IMG/VR virus record: IMGVR_UViG_3300037502_001007
Coordinates: 1 to 35,170 of that record
Source: a virus
Direction: 5' to 3' (one strand)
DNA: 35,170 nt
Shown here piece by piece: positions 8,742-16,472 of the stretch (positions within the stretch are counted from its first letter, which is position 1; each line of letters begins with the position of its first letter). The notes beneath the pieces are model-generated. The model searched no databases. It was not told the origin of the DNA and was given only the letters and a program-made list of their open reading frames with translations. Both the position numbers and the translations under genes were made by a program.

Positions 8742-11158
8742 CAAGTTCTCCCGAAATTAGTAGACAGGTTTTTGTTGGCGTATTGGTTAGCCGCCCAAAT
8801 AGTGTTTGAGCTACCAAGCAAACGATCTTCAAACGATTTAACGTCAATTGCGTTGATGTTGTAGTTTGTGACGTTGGTAGTGCTACCCATGTTGTTGACT
8901 TGATTGTTGGGAATAATTGTTCCAGAGCCAGAAGGCACAAACAACTCTGGACCACGCTCACCCACCATGTATGGGCTACCTGCGTTTACAGGACCACCAG
9001 TGGCTCTTGGCTGTGCCATATAAACATTTTTAAACCATCCATCATTTGAACCGCTACCACTTGTAACTGCTCCAAATGCAAAATTCAGAAATCGCATAGC
9101 AGCAGCCTTCATCTGGATTGCAATCAAATCCTGAATGATGCTACGAGCCAAATCCTTCATGCTCAATTTGCCAGTTTTGACAAAATTGTCAATGGCAGAA
9201 GACAAACTGCCAAACACAGTGTCAAACACTTGTTGTGTGCGCTGTGCAGACTCTTGCATCACGACAAACATTCGCTCCATTTGCTCTTGCTTGTCAAGTT
9301 CACCAGACAAAAAATCCTTATCTGCACTGCCTTCTATTTGTTGACGTTTACGTGCGTACTCAAGAGAAATCCGAGCCAACTTTTGCTCAGTCTCTGTTGC
9401 GTAGATCATTTGATATTTCAGGTCAAGAGACTGACGTTGAAATTCAAGTTCACGAGTTTGCGCTTGTGATGTAGTGCGAGCAGCTTCGTTAGCTTTATCT
9501 CTTGCAACATTCGCAGCGTTTTTCTCGTCTTCTATTTTTTGACTTTCAGCAAATTCCAACAAAGCATATTTGGTTTTGATTTCACTTTGTTTTTTTGCTG
9601 TTTCAATTGCAATTGCAATAGCTTTGTTCTTGTAGATTTCAAGATTCTGTGCTGTTGCACGACCATCTTCTTGCTTATTTTTTTCCAGCATCTCTCTATG
9701 AGCTTCAGCAAGCTGATGCTTCATGTCAAGATCAATTTGGATTAGCTCATGAGCGTTTTGTTTTGCAATAGCAAGTTCAGCCGCAGATCGTGACTTTGCC
9801 AACTCACTTGCTTTGCTTGTGAGCATCCCTTTGTACTTGTCGTATTCCTCAATCTTTTCCTTGGCAGTGCCAACATCTTTTGCTGATGTTGAACGGTTCT
9901 GCAATCGCTGAATTTCGAGCAGGTTTTCTTTAGACGCTTGCAATGAATCCAAGACTTTTCGTAGACCACGGACAAAGCCGCTATCTTCATTGTCTTTGCC
10001 AGCAAGTTTTTGTTTAATGCTGTCAATCTGCTTATCCAAAGCCATCATCGTTTCCGATTGCGTTGGGCCAGCAAGCAAAGACTTAAAAGTATCCCAATAG
10101 TTACTTACCGATTTGGTTAAAGAATTCCATGCGCCTTCAAGCAATCCAAGCTCTCTGCGTTGTTGCTCAAGTTTTGTGTTCAAAGCGACTGCAACCAATT
10201 GTGCAGCCTCTTGTCTCTTACCTGCTTTTTCCAATGCTTCTATTTGCTTGTATTGCTCAAGCGTCAAGAAGTTCATTTCTTTGTTAAGAGCCTTTGCGCC
10301 TTCTGCTGTTCCACTCAAGCCGCCTTTGAGTTTTTGCGTTGCTTCTGTCGCAGATACACCAGCAATTTCTGCATAAGTAACAATTGCTTTTGATACAGCG
10401 CCAATAGATTCTTCAGTAAATTGACCAGAAGAAATCAAACCCAACAATGCCTCTTTTGCATCAGCAATGCTTGATCTGGTTTGACCAGCTAAAGTGTTTG
10501 CTAATTTGACAAACGATTCTTGCGTCATGCCAGAATAGTTGCCACTCAAAGTTAAAGCATCTTTAAGCCTTGCAACATCTTCTGAGGCTTGCCAAGCAGC
10601 CAAGCCAACAGCACCAAGCCCAAGAGCGACAGAACCAAGACCAACACTAAATGGAGTAAACAAAGTTCCGATGGCACGGAACATATTGCCCAAGCCACCC
10701 ATCACATCTTTCAATTGACCACCTTGCTGCAAAATGGCAATAAACGGGCTTTGACCAGACGCAATCTGCGTAAACAAGTCAGTTGTTTGGTAAGTCAGTT
10801 GAATCTTTTGCTGCTCGTTTAATTTGAACTGAGCGCCAGCAGCATTCTTTGCTGATGCAGCAACCTTGTCGTAAGCAGCCGCTTGTTGCAACAAGCGATC
10901 CTTCATGTCCTTTGTGGCGTTCATGAACTTACCAGAGGTAACTTCACGCTGAATCAATTCTACTTTTGTAAGTATTTTGCCGTAATCTTCTGTGGCATGA
11001 GTCAATGCTTTCAACTCACCCGCAGCAGAATTTGTATCTCTGCGAATAGCATTTTTCAGCTTGGCATTTTCCGAAATCGCCTTATCAATAGATGCAGTAA
11101 ATTCAGCCGTGTCCAAACCAAGGACAACACCAAGTCGGGCAATGTTTTGTGACGCCAT
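8741..11158 (-). CDS. Tail tape measure protein (805 aa)
   Basis: The N-terminus (NIARLGVVLGLDTAEFTASIDKA) and the following QQKIQLTYQTTDLFTQIASGQSPFIAILQQGGQLKD (given here as parts LTYQTTDLFTQIASGQ and PFIAILQQGGQLKD) are hallmarks of lambda H / prophage tape measure proteins. A hydrophobic stretch around 165-190 (SVGLGSVALGLGAVGLAAW) is followed by long charged helical, coiled-coil-like segments to about residue 650. The end contains the segments ATGGPVNAGSPYMVGERGPE and LFVPSGSG, a common C-terminal signature of these proteins. The length would set a tail of roughly 120 nm by the usual 1.5 angstrom per residue rule. The start overlaps the gp10-like stop (TAATG). Confidence 0.93.
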   Translation of the reverse strand: MASQNIARLGVVLGLDTAEFTASIDKAISENAKLKNAIRRDTNSAAGELKALTHATEDYGKILTKVELIQREVTSGKFMNATKDMKDRLLQQAAAYDKVAASAKNAAGAQFKLNEQQKIQLTYQTTDLFTQIASGQSPFIAILQQGGQLKDVMGGLGNMFRAIGTLFTPFSVGLGSVALGLGAVGLAAWQASEDVARLKDALTLSGNYSGMTQESFVKLANTLAGQTRSSIADAKEALLGLISSGQFTEESIGAVSKAIVTYAEIAGVSATEATQKLKGGLSGTAEGAKALNKEMNFLTLEQYKQIEALEKAGKRQEAAQLVAVALNTKLEQQRRELGLLEGAWNSLTKSVSNYWDTFKSLLAGPTQSETMMALDKQIDSIKQKLAGKDNEDSGFVRGLRKVLDSLQASKENLLEIQRLQNRSTSAKDVGTAKEKIEEYDKYKGMLTSKASELAKSRSAAELAIAKQNAHELIQIDLDMKHQLAEAHREMLEKNKQEDGRATAQNLEIYKNKAIAIAIETAKKQSEIKTKYALLEFAESQKIEDEKNAANVARDKANEAARTTSQAQTRELEFQRQSLDLKYQMIYATETEQKLARISLEYARKRQQIEGSADKDFLSGELDKQEQMERMFVVMQESAQRTQQVFDTVFGSLSSAIDNFVKTGKLSMKDLARSIIQDLIAIQMKAAAMRFLNFAFGAVTSGSGSNDGWFKNVYMAQPRATGGPVNAGSPYMVGERGPELFVPSGSGTIIPNNQVNNMGSTTNVTNYNINAIDVKSFEDRLLGSSNTIWAANQYANKNLSTNFGRT

Positions 11159-11649
11159 TATTTTCTCCTGCGTTCCAGTTTCTTGGCGTAGTCAGTTATG
11201 CCAACAGCCAAGGCAGATTTTAGTTCAGTCAACACGTTATTGATGTTCTCTTGCAGCGCAGGACGCAAAAAGGGTTTTGCTGGTCTTTTTGATGTGCCAA
11301 ATTCGTTAGCCAACGACACAGCACTTTTCTTGACAGACACCACGGCAATTGCACCGTCAGTGTCGTTCACATAATCACTTTGCTTGTCTTTCTCACTTGG
11401 AATACGAGCATCAAGACGAATAGTGTCTCTCATGTGAATTGGATTTTTGCTATCCCTTGGTTTGTCACCAACTGGAGCGCGAGTTTTGGCTGTCTGCAAA
11501 ACCGCATCCATTGCAGATTTGGCGGCAGGGACAAGCGTATTTCTGGCAACTAAATCCCCTCTAAAGCCTTCAGCCATTTGCTTTAGCTGTTGCTCAAACT
11601 CAGCAAAGCCTTCTAGCTTGACAGACTTGCTCTCGGGAACATAAGCCAT
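11158..11649 (-). CDS. HK97 gp10-like protein (163 aa)
   Basis: The segment VKLEGFAEFEQQLKQMAEGF, then LVPAAKSAMDAVLQTAKTRAPV, HMRDTIRLDA and SLANEFGTSKRPAKPFLRPALQ match the HK97-gp10 family order: 'l.Gl.el...L', 'a..v...ak..aP..tG.L...i' and 'EfGt....a.PFlrPA'. Family members act in the neck or at the tail terminator position. Here the gene lies between the chaperone pair and the tape measure rather than next to the neck genes 14354-15370, which is unusual. The gene before it ends one base upstream. Confidence 0.85.
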   Translation of the reverse strand: MAYVPESKSVKLEGFAEFEQQLKQMAEGFRGDLVARNTLVPAAKSAMDAVLQTAKTRAPVGDKPRDSKNPIHMRDTIRLDARIPSEKDKQSDYVNDTDGAIAVVSVKKSAVSLANEFGTSKRPAKPFLRPALQENINNVLTELKSALAVGITDYAKKLERRRK

Positions 11650-11650
11650 G

Positions 11651-12444
11651 CTACTCTTTCAGGTAAGCCTCCGAACCCGGTCTGGTAGCCAAGAATGCCA
11701 TCAATTGCTTGCTGGCTTGCTCTTGCTGTTGTTCCTTTGTCAGCGGCGGGACAATGTATTCGTGCGTTGATGGAAGAACATCTTTCATCGTAAACGGTCT
11801 TGTCGTCTTCTGTATTTTCGAGTTTAAGTTACCTGTGGTCAAGGAACTCAGAGCCAATAAAACAGCTTTGTTTCCCAACATACCATCCGACAACATAATC
11901 TCAATATTCCGCATATCATCCGCAGGAACATCATCAGGACACCCGCCATGAGCGTAAATGTACGCTCTGGCTTGAAGGCGAATGTCCCAGATTAGTTTTT
12001 TCGGGAATCCTTGTATCCGGGCTGAATTGCCTCAGAAATTTTGGCAAGGATTTCCAACTGAACAGCAGTAGGCCATTCAGCTTCAATGTCTTCATAAGTA
12101 ATTTCATCAAGCGTTCCATTCACGGGAACCAGCAGCCTGATGTATTCAACCATTCGGTTTTCCATCTGCAAGATGGTTTCAACCAATTCTTTGGTAGAAC
12201 GACCTTCAACAATCACATCGTTATCAGTCACTACAACACCATCAAAAGTGCCAGTGCGAAAAGATGCTGTCATCTTGTCAAAGCGTTTTTGGAATTCGGC
12301 TTGATCGAACTTCTCAATACGATCTTGCATAGCATCAAGCTCTTTTGTCAGAGGAACACGAACTTTGAAGTTGTATCCTGCAAGCTCAAAAGACTTGGTA
12401 CGCAGATTGGGAATTTCGCCAAAGGCAGATGTGAGTTTTGTCAT
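11651..12444 (-). CDS. Tail assembly chaperone long form (G-T-like, -1 frameshift product, 264 aa)
   Basis: If ribosomes slip -1 at A_AAA_AAC (11995-12001), the 150-residue short chaperone continues as LIWDIRLQARAYIYAHGGCP and then through MRNIEIMLSDGMLGNK to the stop at 11651, adding 114 residues. No ATG with a good ribosome-binding site occurs where the extension frame begins, while the frame is open from the slip site onward. This is the standard G/GT arrangement of lambda-like phages, where the T part recruits the tail tube protein to the tape measure. The frame relation was checked codon by codon here. Confidence 0.85.
11992..12444 (-). CDS. Tail assembly chaperone short form (G-like, 150 aa)
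   Basis: The protein begins MTKLTSAFGEIPNLRTKSFE and continues with LAGYNFKVRVPLTKELDAMQ, DRIEKFDQAEFQKRFDKMT and WPTAVQLEILAKISEAI, ending YKDSRKN. The 'F...G..f.vr.Plt.e...l...' start is typical of tail assembly chaperones located just before the tape measure gene. The last two codons AAA AAC and the TAA stop form the slippery site for the long product. Start overlaps the preceding small gene by ATGA. It acts in the cytoplasm on the tape measure protein and is not expected in the virion. Confidence 0.82.
   Translation of the reverse strand: MTKLTSAFGEIPNLRTKSFELAGYNFKVRVPLTKELDAMQDRIEKFDQAEFQKRFDKMTASFRTGTFDGVVVTDNDVIVEGRSTKELVETILQMENRMVEYIRLLVPVNGTLDEITYEDIEAEWPTAVQLEILAKISEAIQPGYKDSRKN
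11995..12001 (-). promoter_or_regulatory. Programmed -1 ribosomal frameshift site (A_AAA_AAC)
   Basis: On the minus strand the zero frame reads CGA AAA AAC TAA. The heptamer A_AAA_AAC is a canonical X_XXY_YYZ slippery site in the right phase, immediately followed by the stop codon, and the -1 frame is open for 115 codons including its stop. No strong downstream stem-loop was found by eye; the adjacent stop codon may provide the pause. Confidence 0.85.
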
Positions 12445-12662
12445 GGTCGTGTTTTAATAATCTTGTGGTAAATAGATTCGTTCAGATTAAAAGCGTATTC
12501 CACCACTTCATCTGGAGTCATCTTGTCAGCATGATGTCTTGCAATGTCGTGTGCAAGAGCAATAGCTGTAATTCTCTGTTGTGGAAATCCGAACCAATTT
12601 TTAGTTGATTCGGATTGTGCTATCAAAAAGTTTAGAAGGTCGTTACTGTCTTTTACTATCAT
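12441..12662 (-). CDS. Small tail-operon protein of unknown function (73 aa)
   Basis: The protein starts MIVKDSNDLLNFLIAQSEST and contains WFGFPQQRITAIALAHDIA and DEVVEYAFNLNESIYHKI. It looks all-helical and soluble, with no Cys and no membrane segment. It is located between a 68-residue protein and the chaperone pair, overlapping the latter by ATGA. Siphoviruses often carry small genes here between tail tube and chaperones; no family was recognised. Confidence 0.6.
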   Translation of the reverse strand: MIVKDSNDLLNFLIAQSESTKNWFGFPQQRITAIALAHDIARHHADKMTPDEVVEYAFNLNESIYHKIIKTRP

Positions 12663-12668
12663 GTTTTG

Positions 12669-12875
12669 TTACTCTGTTGTTTTGACTTCTTCAATGACCA
12701 CCACAGGAGCAGTCATGTTGTACTTCTTCAGCAGGGCCAAAGCAACGGCTTCGGCTGTATCAGGTTTTGCAGTGGCCTTTGCAAGCTCACCAGCGTCAAC
12801 CACCATGCCACGTGCGACAAGATCAATGTCGCCGTAGCTGGTCACAATTGCTTCAATTGCGTCTGAGACTTTCAT
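12669..12875 (-). CDS. Small protein after the tail-tube gene, unknown function (68 aa)
   Basis: I choose the ATG at 12875, which overlaps the stop of the second tail-tube gene (TGATG), giving MKVSDAIEAIVTSYGDIDLV and an end at EEVKTTE. An upstream start at 12929 in the same frame would overlap the tail-tube gene by 55 bases and is less likely. The product is acidic, helical and Ala-rich (AGELAKATAKPDTAEAVALA). It could be a tail assembly factor by position; nothing else supports a function. Confidence 0.6.
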   Translation of the reverse strand: MKVSDAIEAIVTSYGDIDLVARGMVVDAGELAKATAKPDTAEAVALALLKKYNMTAPVVVIEEVKTTE

Positions 12876-13393
12876 CAGTTGTTCGACCAGCCGTACTGGT
12901 TGCCTCGCGGATGAATGGTAAACATACATTTAGCTTCAGCGCCGGGAGCAGCGTCAATTTGGAATTGACCCACGCGACCATTGAACGCATAAGCGACAGT
13001 GTTTGAACCCTCAACTGCTGCAACCACGAAAGTGCGGTCCACAACACCAGAGTAAGCGTCAGAACGAATCTGCAACAACGCTGTGTCAGCAGGATTCCAA
13101 GCAGCCGTAATGGTCATGCTTGTAGGAGCCGCTTGCACAGGAATTTTGTCGCTTTGACGAGAGCCAGCAACACCGAAACTTGCAACAGCATCATCCTGAC
13201 CAAAAGCAGGAATCGCCTCGACAGGAACAGCAACGCCAGCCGCGCCTGTGCCGCCAGCAGAAGTGCCAACAATGGTGGCAACTTGAGCAGACCAGACAGA
13301 CAGGTTAGCTGTTGTCAAAGGCGTTGGAGTGGCAGACGATTGCATCCAAAGTGATGCGCTAAATCCGGGTAGAACTTTTGCAGGGATAGACAT
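12875..13393 (-). CDS. Tail tube protein paralog 2 (172 aa)
   Basis: It shares long identical blocks with the gene just upstream: IPAFGQDDAVASF, VAGSRQSDKIPVQAAP, TSMTITAAWNPAD, DAYSGV, FNGRVGQFQID, PGAEAK and the end TIHPRGNQYGWSNN. The 'P....G.......' layout with a 'TITAAWNPAD' block and a C-terminal 'F.i...G....W' block fits small major tail proteins of siphoviruses. Differences cluster in the N-terminal third, where this copy has an insertion (TSAGGTGAAGVAV). One copy may form the tube and the other a minor or terminal ring; which is which cannot be told from sequence. A good spacing and AGGAG lie before the start. Confidence 0.82.
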   Translation of the reverse strand: MSIPAKVLPGFSASLWMQSSATPTPLTTANLSVWSAQVATIVGTSAGGTGAAGVAVPVEAIPAFGQDDAVASFGVAGSRQSDKIPVQAAPTSMTITAAWNPADTALLQIRSDAYSGVVDRTFVVAAVEGSNTVAYAFNGRVGQFQIDAAPGAEAKCMFTIHPRGNQYGWSNN

Positions 13394-13402
13394 CTCAACT
13401 CC

Positions 13403-13897
13403 TTATGCGTTGTTAGACCAACCGTACTGGTTGCCACGGGGATGGATCGTGAATGTAGCTTTTGCTTCTGCACCGGGAGCAGAATCAATCTGGAACTGGC
13501 CTACACGCCCGTTAAAGGCGTAATAAACGATGTTTGACCCCTCAGTAGCCGAAACTACGAAAGTGCGGTCAATGACCCCAGAATAAGCATCTGCTCGCAT
13601 CAACAGCAAGTTAATATCGGCAGGATTCCATGCAGCCGTAATGGTCATGGAAGTTGGAGCAGCCTGAACCGGAATTTTGTCGGATTGACGCGAACCAGCC
13701 ACGCTGAAACTAGCCACAGCATCATCTTGACCAAAAGCAGGGATTGCTTCGACAGGAATCAGGTTGCCGCTAACAGCAAGAGGAGCAACACTGGCGACCA
13801 AGGACAACTGTGCAGTAGTCAAAGGAGTAGGTGTGGCTCCGGGTTGTGCGTACAACGCCGCGCTAAAACCGGGGAGAACTTTGTTTGGTAAAGCCAT
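13403..13897 (-). CDS. Major tail tube protein paralog 1 (164 aa)
   Basis: The protein starts MALPNKVLPGFSAALYAQPG and carries the same blocks as paralog 2 (VEAIPAFGQDDAVASF, SRQSDKIPVQAAPTSM, AWNPAD, FNGRVGQFQID, HPRGNQYGWSNNA). It comes first in the transcript and lies after the tail terminator-like gene, the normal place of the major tail protein. The two genes are separated by 9 bases. An AGGAT-type ribosome-binding site precedes the ATG. No Ig-like C-terminal extension is present. Confidence 0.84.
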   Translation of the reverse strand: MALPNKVLPGFSAALYAQPGATPTPLTTAQLSLVASVAPLAVSGNLIPVEAIPAFGQDDAVASFSVAGSRQSDKIPVQAAPTSMTITAAWNPADINLLLMRADAYSGVIDRTFVVSATEGSNIVYYAFNGRVGQFQIDSAPGAEAKATFTIHPRGNQYGWSNNA

Positions 13898-13934
13898 TTT
13901 GAGTATCCTTCAAAAGTTGAACAATTGTCTTGTA

Positions 13935-14354
13935 TTACGCAGGAATGTCAATGGTGCAATCTAAGAAGATTTGCGCCATCTTTTCCTCGTCGTTGTAACT
14001 GTTGTACAGCCACATGACATCAGCTTTAGAGATGTAAAAGCCTTCTGCTGGACTGCCCAAAATCCCACTATACCCATGCAAGGCTTGCAGAATCTGATTT
14101 GAGATTGTAAAACCATCTTCAATCTGTTGAGTGAAAATAGAAATCTGAAATACAGGACGATCAATGCCTTTGTTGCTTTGCTGTGTACCTGTATATACAG
14201 GCTGATGCACGTTACGCAGCATCCAAGTAATGAACTTAGGCTGAGTCGCAAAATTGCGGTTAAAAGACGCATACACAGGCACTGGCGTGACAATGTTAGC
14301 CAGTTGATACTGGATGGCTTTGCCGTAAACAACAGGATTGAGTTGAGTTGCCAT
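13935..14354 (-). CDS. Tail terminator-like protein (139 aa)
   Basis: The segments VPVYASFNRNFATQPKFITW, PVFQISIFTQQIEDGFTISN, QILQALHGYSG and ADVMWLYNSYNDEEKMAQIF are consistent with the gpU-type tail terminator fold ('p.v....p......Pfv...', 'Q...g....a..i'), and the end IFLDCTIDIPA fits the usual last strand. The gene stands between the head closure-like gene and the tail tube, where a terminator is expected. It overlaps the upstream gene by one base. Confidence 0.6.
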   Translation of the reverse strand: MATQLNPVVYGKAIQYQLANIVTPVPVYASFNRNFATQPKFITWMLRNVHQPVYTGTQQSNKGIDRPVFQISIFTQQIEDGFTISNQILQALHGYSGILGSPAEGFYISKADVMWLYNSYNDEEKMAQIFLDCTIDIPA

Positions 14355-14698
14355 TACACCGCCGTAACTGGATCAGAACGGTAGCACAGGATGATGACGT
14401 TCATACGATCATCAGATTCCCGAACATTGTCAATACGCCAATCCTTACCACGCCATGTGATCGAATAGAGGTTTTGGTCATCTACTATTTTTTTCATGTT
14501 TGGCGTGTAGTTCAGCGTGAAGTTGGTCAGGTCTTGGTACAGACGATACTTGTCAGCAATCTTCAGGCTGTTAGCAACAGAAGATACCCTTGCCCGTGTC
14601 GCAAACCACAATGTCTGAACTGTCGCAGACTCACCAAAATCCGACTTGGTAAAAGTCAGATTGTTGATGTTGATGTTCTCAAAACGAGCGATTGACAT
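14354..14698 (-). CDS. Head closure / head-tail stopper-like protein (114 aa)
   Basis: The protein has MSIARFENININNLTFTKSD at the start and, later, LYQDLTNFTLNYTPNMKKI, QNLYSITWRGKDWRIDNVRE and MNVIILCYRSD. The block 'Y.I.W.g..y.I..v.e.d..r..i.l.c.r' is characteristic of phage head-tail joining (stopper) proteins of about 110 residues. It lies between the gp6-like connector and the terminator-like gene and its start abuts the connector's stop. Confidence 0.72.
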   Translation of the reverse strand: MSIARFENININNLTFTKSDFGESATVQTLWFATRARVSSVANSLKIADKYRLYQDLTNFTLNYTPNMKKIVDDQNLYSITWRGKDWRIDNVRESDDRMNVIILCYRSDPVTAV

Positions 14699-15370
14699 TT
14701 ACATCACCAATGGTTTGTACGAACGCAGCAAGGTGGTCACGCCAAACGGAATGTCTTTCAGCTTAGTCTCTGTCGCATTGGCACGGTTGTTATACAAATG
14801 CGTGAGCAACAACAAGCCAGCTTGCTTGATGACAGGGTAAGCAGACAAAGGATTGGCAACAGTTGTGTATTGCACAATGATTGGCGCAGTCATCACCGAA
14901 TTAACATCAGTGGGCAAGTTGTTCACAATCACTTTGTTGCCAGAGGCATCGTAGTAATAGCTTGAACTTGGCAATGTCATAAACACTGGAGGAAAAGCAT
15001 CATTCCAGTATCCAACCAAATCAATTGTTACAGCAGCCTGATTTGCATAAAAATTCTGACTGACTTCAGGCAAATCAAAACTAATAGGTGATGCCACAAG
15101 GCTCTCAGAACCGTACCAAACGCGATAACTTACCGGGAAGATAGACATTCCCAAGTAGTCTTCAATTGCTTGCCGTGTAGCCAGTTCAAGAGAAGACAAA
15201 TAAGTGTCTTGGCTCTCGTCTTGGAACAAATTTAGTTGTTGCGTGATTTCATCAAGCGTCAACCAAGCTGTAGAACTATCACGCCCAATCTGTTCAACTT
15301 TTGCATAGTTAAACGGATTGCGTGTTTGCGCCCCAAAAGGCGCGGCGTATTGATAGTTGTCAAAGCTCAT
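14699..15370 (-). CDS. Head-tail connector gp6-like protein (223 aa)
   Basis: The segment AWLTLDEITQQLNLFQDESQ ('lt.de...l.l...d..d..l..li..A....e...g....' in the family) is followed by YLSSLELATRQAIEDYLGMS, RVWYGSE and the C-terminal helix block YPVIKQAGLLLLTHLYNNRA ending in FGVTTLLRSYKPL. This is the classical gp6/phiE125-type adaptor layout ('P..i..A.l.lvah.yenR......... P.gv..Ll..yr'). It forms the ring under the portal. It lies 2 bases downstream of the second capsid gene. Confidence 0.85.
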   Translation of the reverse strand: MSFDNYQYAAPFGAQTRNPFNYAKVEQIGRDSSTAWLTLDEITQQLNLFQDESQDTYLSSLELATRQAIEDYLGMSIFPVSYRVWYGSESLVASPISFDLPEVSQNFYANQAAVTIDLVGYWNDAFPPVFMTLPSSSYYYDASGNKVIVNNLPTDVNSVMTAPIIVQYTTVANPLSAYPVIKQAGLLLLTHLYNNRANATETKLKDIPFGVTTLLRSYKPLVM

Positions 15371-15372
15371 GT

Positions 15373-16416
15373 TTAAGTCTCAATTGCACGAACACCAGCA
15401 AAAACGTCACGCACAGTAGTGACCATGCGCTTTTCAGCATACATTTGCACAAAGCCGGGAGTGGTTTGCTCCATTGCTTGAATGGTCATTTCTTCCACAT
15501 CGGCAATCGTCATAAAACGAGGCCAGTTGGCAAGATAGACAGGCTTTGCACCAACAGTTCCGATTGCATCCAAATATGGGTTTGGAATCACAGGAAAACC
15601 AAAAACGTGCAGCAAAGAACCCGCTTCAGCAGAGCCAGTTTCAACAAAACTGTATGCGCCGTTTTGGTGAGCATATTTACGCAAAGCACTGATGGCAGAT
15701 GGCGACATCATCCAAGCCGTACCGGGAAGATTCCAGTATTGACCCGGCAAAACACTTGCCATGTCCACCAGAGTTTCCATGTCCAAGCCAGCAGTGTTGT
15801 TAAAGCCCACGGAAGCGATGTTGTGGCGACCGTTGGTGATAGCCGTACCACTTGTACCAAAAGCAGCAGCAGAGCCAGCAACGCCGGGATAGCTGTTAAG
15901 GCCACGCAGACCATCAGTTGCACCAGTTGCTGTGGTAGTAGAACCAGCTTGGTCGTTGTTGAGGCCAGCAGATGCGCCTTCGATCTGAGCGAATTCCATC
16001 ATCAGGTCTTCAACCAACTCAGCATTCAAGCCGTTGACATCGGACAGCACTGCCGAGCGAATAGGCATTTGTGCGGAGATGACGCGAGTTGGCAGTTGCC
16101 AGATGCTTGTGTCAATGTTGGGCGAACCGCTGTTGGGGTTGACTGTGTAGCCCCAAGGGTTTGTGCTGTTAGCAGCGTTACCAGTTTTGGCAACAAACTG
16201 AACAGCGGAATTTCCGGGTACTTTGATGTTTCGTGCGACTAGGCGAAACGGGTTCGCATAACGCAGCGTAGCAAACGCATCATCAAAGTGAGTGCGACCA
16301 CCGACATTCAGTCCTGAACCAGTGATAGCAGATGCCTCGCGCAAGTCAATCGTGACTTTATCGCCAGTTTCCAAGGTTTGCTTAAACCCAGACAGGATGC
16401 GTTCGGTAATGGTCAT
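15373..16416 (-). CDS. Second HK97-fold capsid protein, no scaffold domain (347 aa)
   Basis: From about residue 26 the protein aligns with the larger capsid gene: REASAITGSGLNVGGRTHFD against the LKEASALTGG...GGRTAYD segment, DTSIWQLPTR against DTSIWQIVLQ, the NNDQ motif, PGQYWNLPGTAWMMSP against PQQYWTTNAKFMVSP, and PGFVQMYAEKRMVTTVRD against PGFITFFGEKRLATSVRD. It lacks the roughly 100-residue N-terminal coiled-coil delta region. A terminator precedes it, and it has its own AGGAA ribosome-binding site. It may be a pentamer/vertex protein, a minor shell subunit or an alternative capsid subunit; position and similarity cannot decide. Confidence 0.85.
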   Translation of the reverse strand: MTITERILSGFKQTLETGDKVTIDLREASAITGSGLNVGGRTHFDDAFATLRYANPFRLVARNIKVPGNSAVQFVAKTGNAANSTNPWGYTVNPNSGSPNIDTSIWQLPTRVISAQMPIRSAVLSDVNGLNAELVEDLMMEFAQIEGASAGLNNDQAGSTTTATGATDGLRGLNSYPGVAGSAAAFGTSGTAITNGRHNIASVGFNNTAGLDMETLVDMASVLPGQYWNLPGTAWMMSPSAISALRKYAHQNGAYSFVETGSAEAGSLLHVFGFPVIPNPYLDAIGTVGAKPVYLANWPRFMTIADVEEMTIQAMEQTTPGFVQMYAEKRMVTTVRDVFAGVRAIET

Positions 16417-16439
16417 ATCAGTTCCTAAATTATTGGCAC

Positions 16440-16466
16440 AAAAAGGAGGGGGAATTAACCCCCTCC
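16440..16466 (-). terminator. Intrinsic terminator between the two capsid genes
   Basis: On the minus strand an 8-bp perfect GC-rich stem (GGAGGGGG with CCCCCTCC, 16445-16466) with a 6-base loop is followed by a run of five T (16440-16444). It lies 7 bases after the stop of the large capsid gene and before the second capsid gene's ribosome-binding site. It probably lowers, but does not abolish, expression of the downstream genes, since no separate promoter is evident. Confidence 0.85.
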
Positions 16467-16472
16467 GATTTA

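Noticed and set aside
15322-16242. A 306-codon plus-strand open frame opposite the second capsid gene
   Set aside because: Cys/His/Ser-rich, no motif, no ribosome-binding site; a shadow of the capsid gene.
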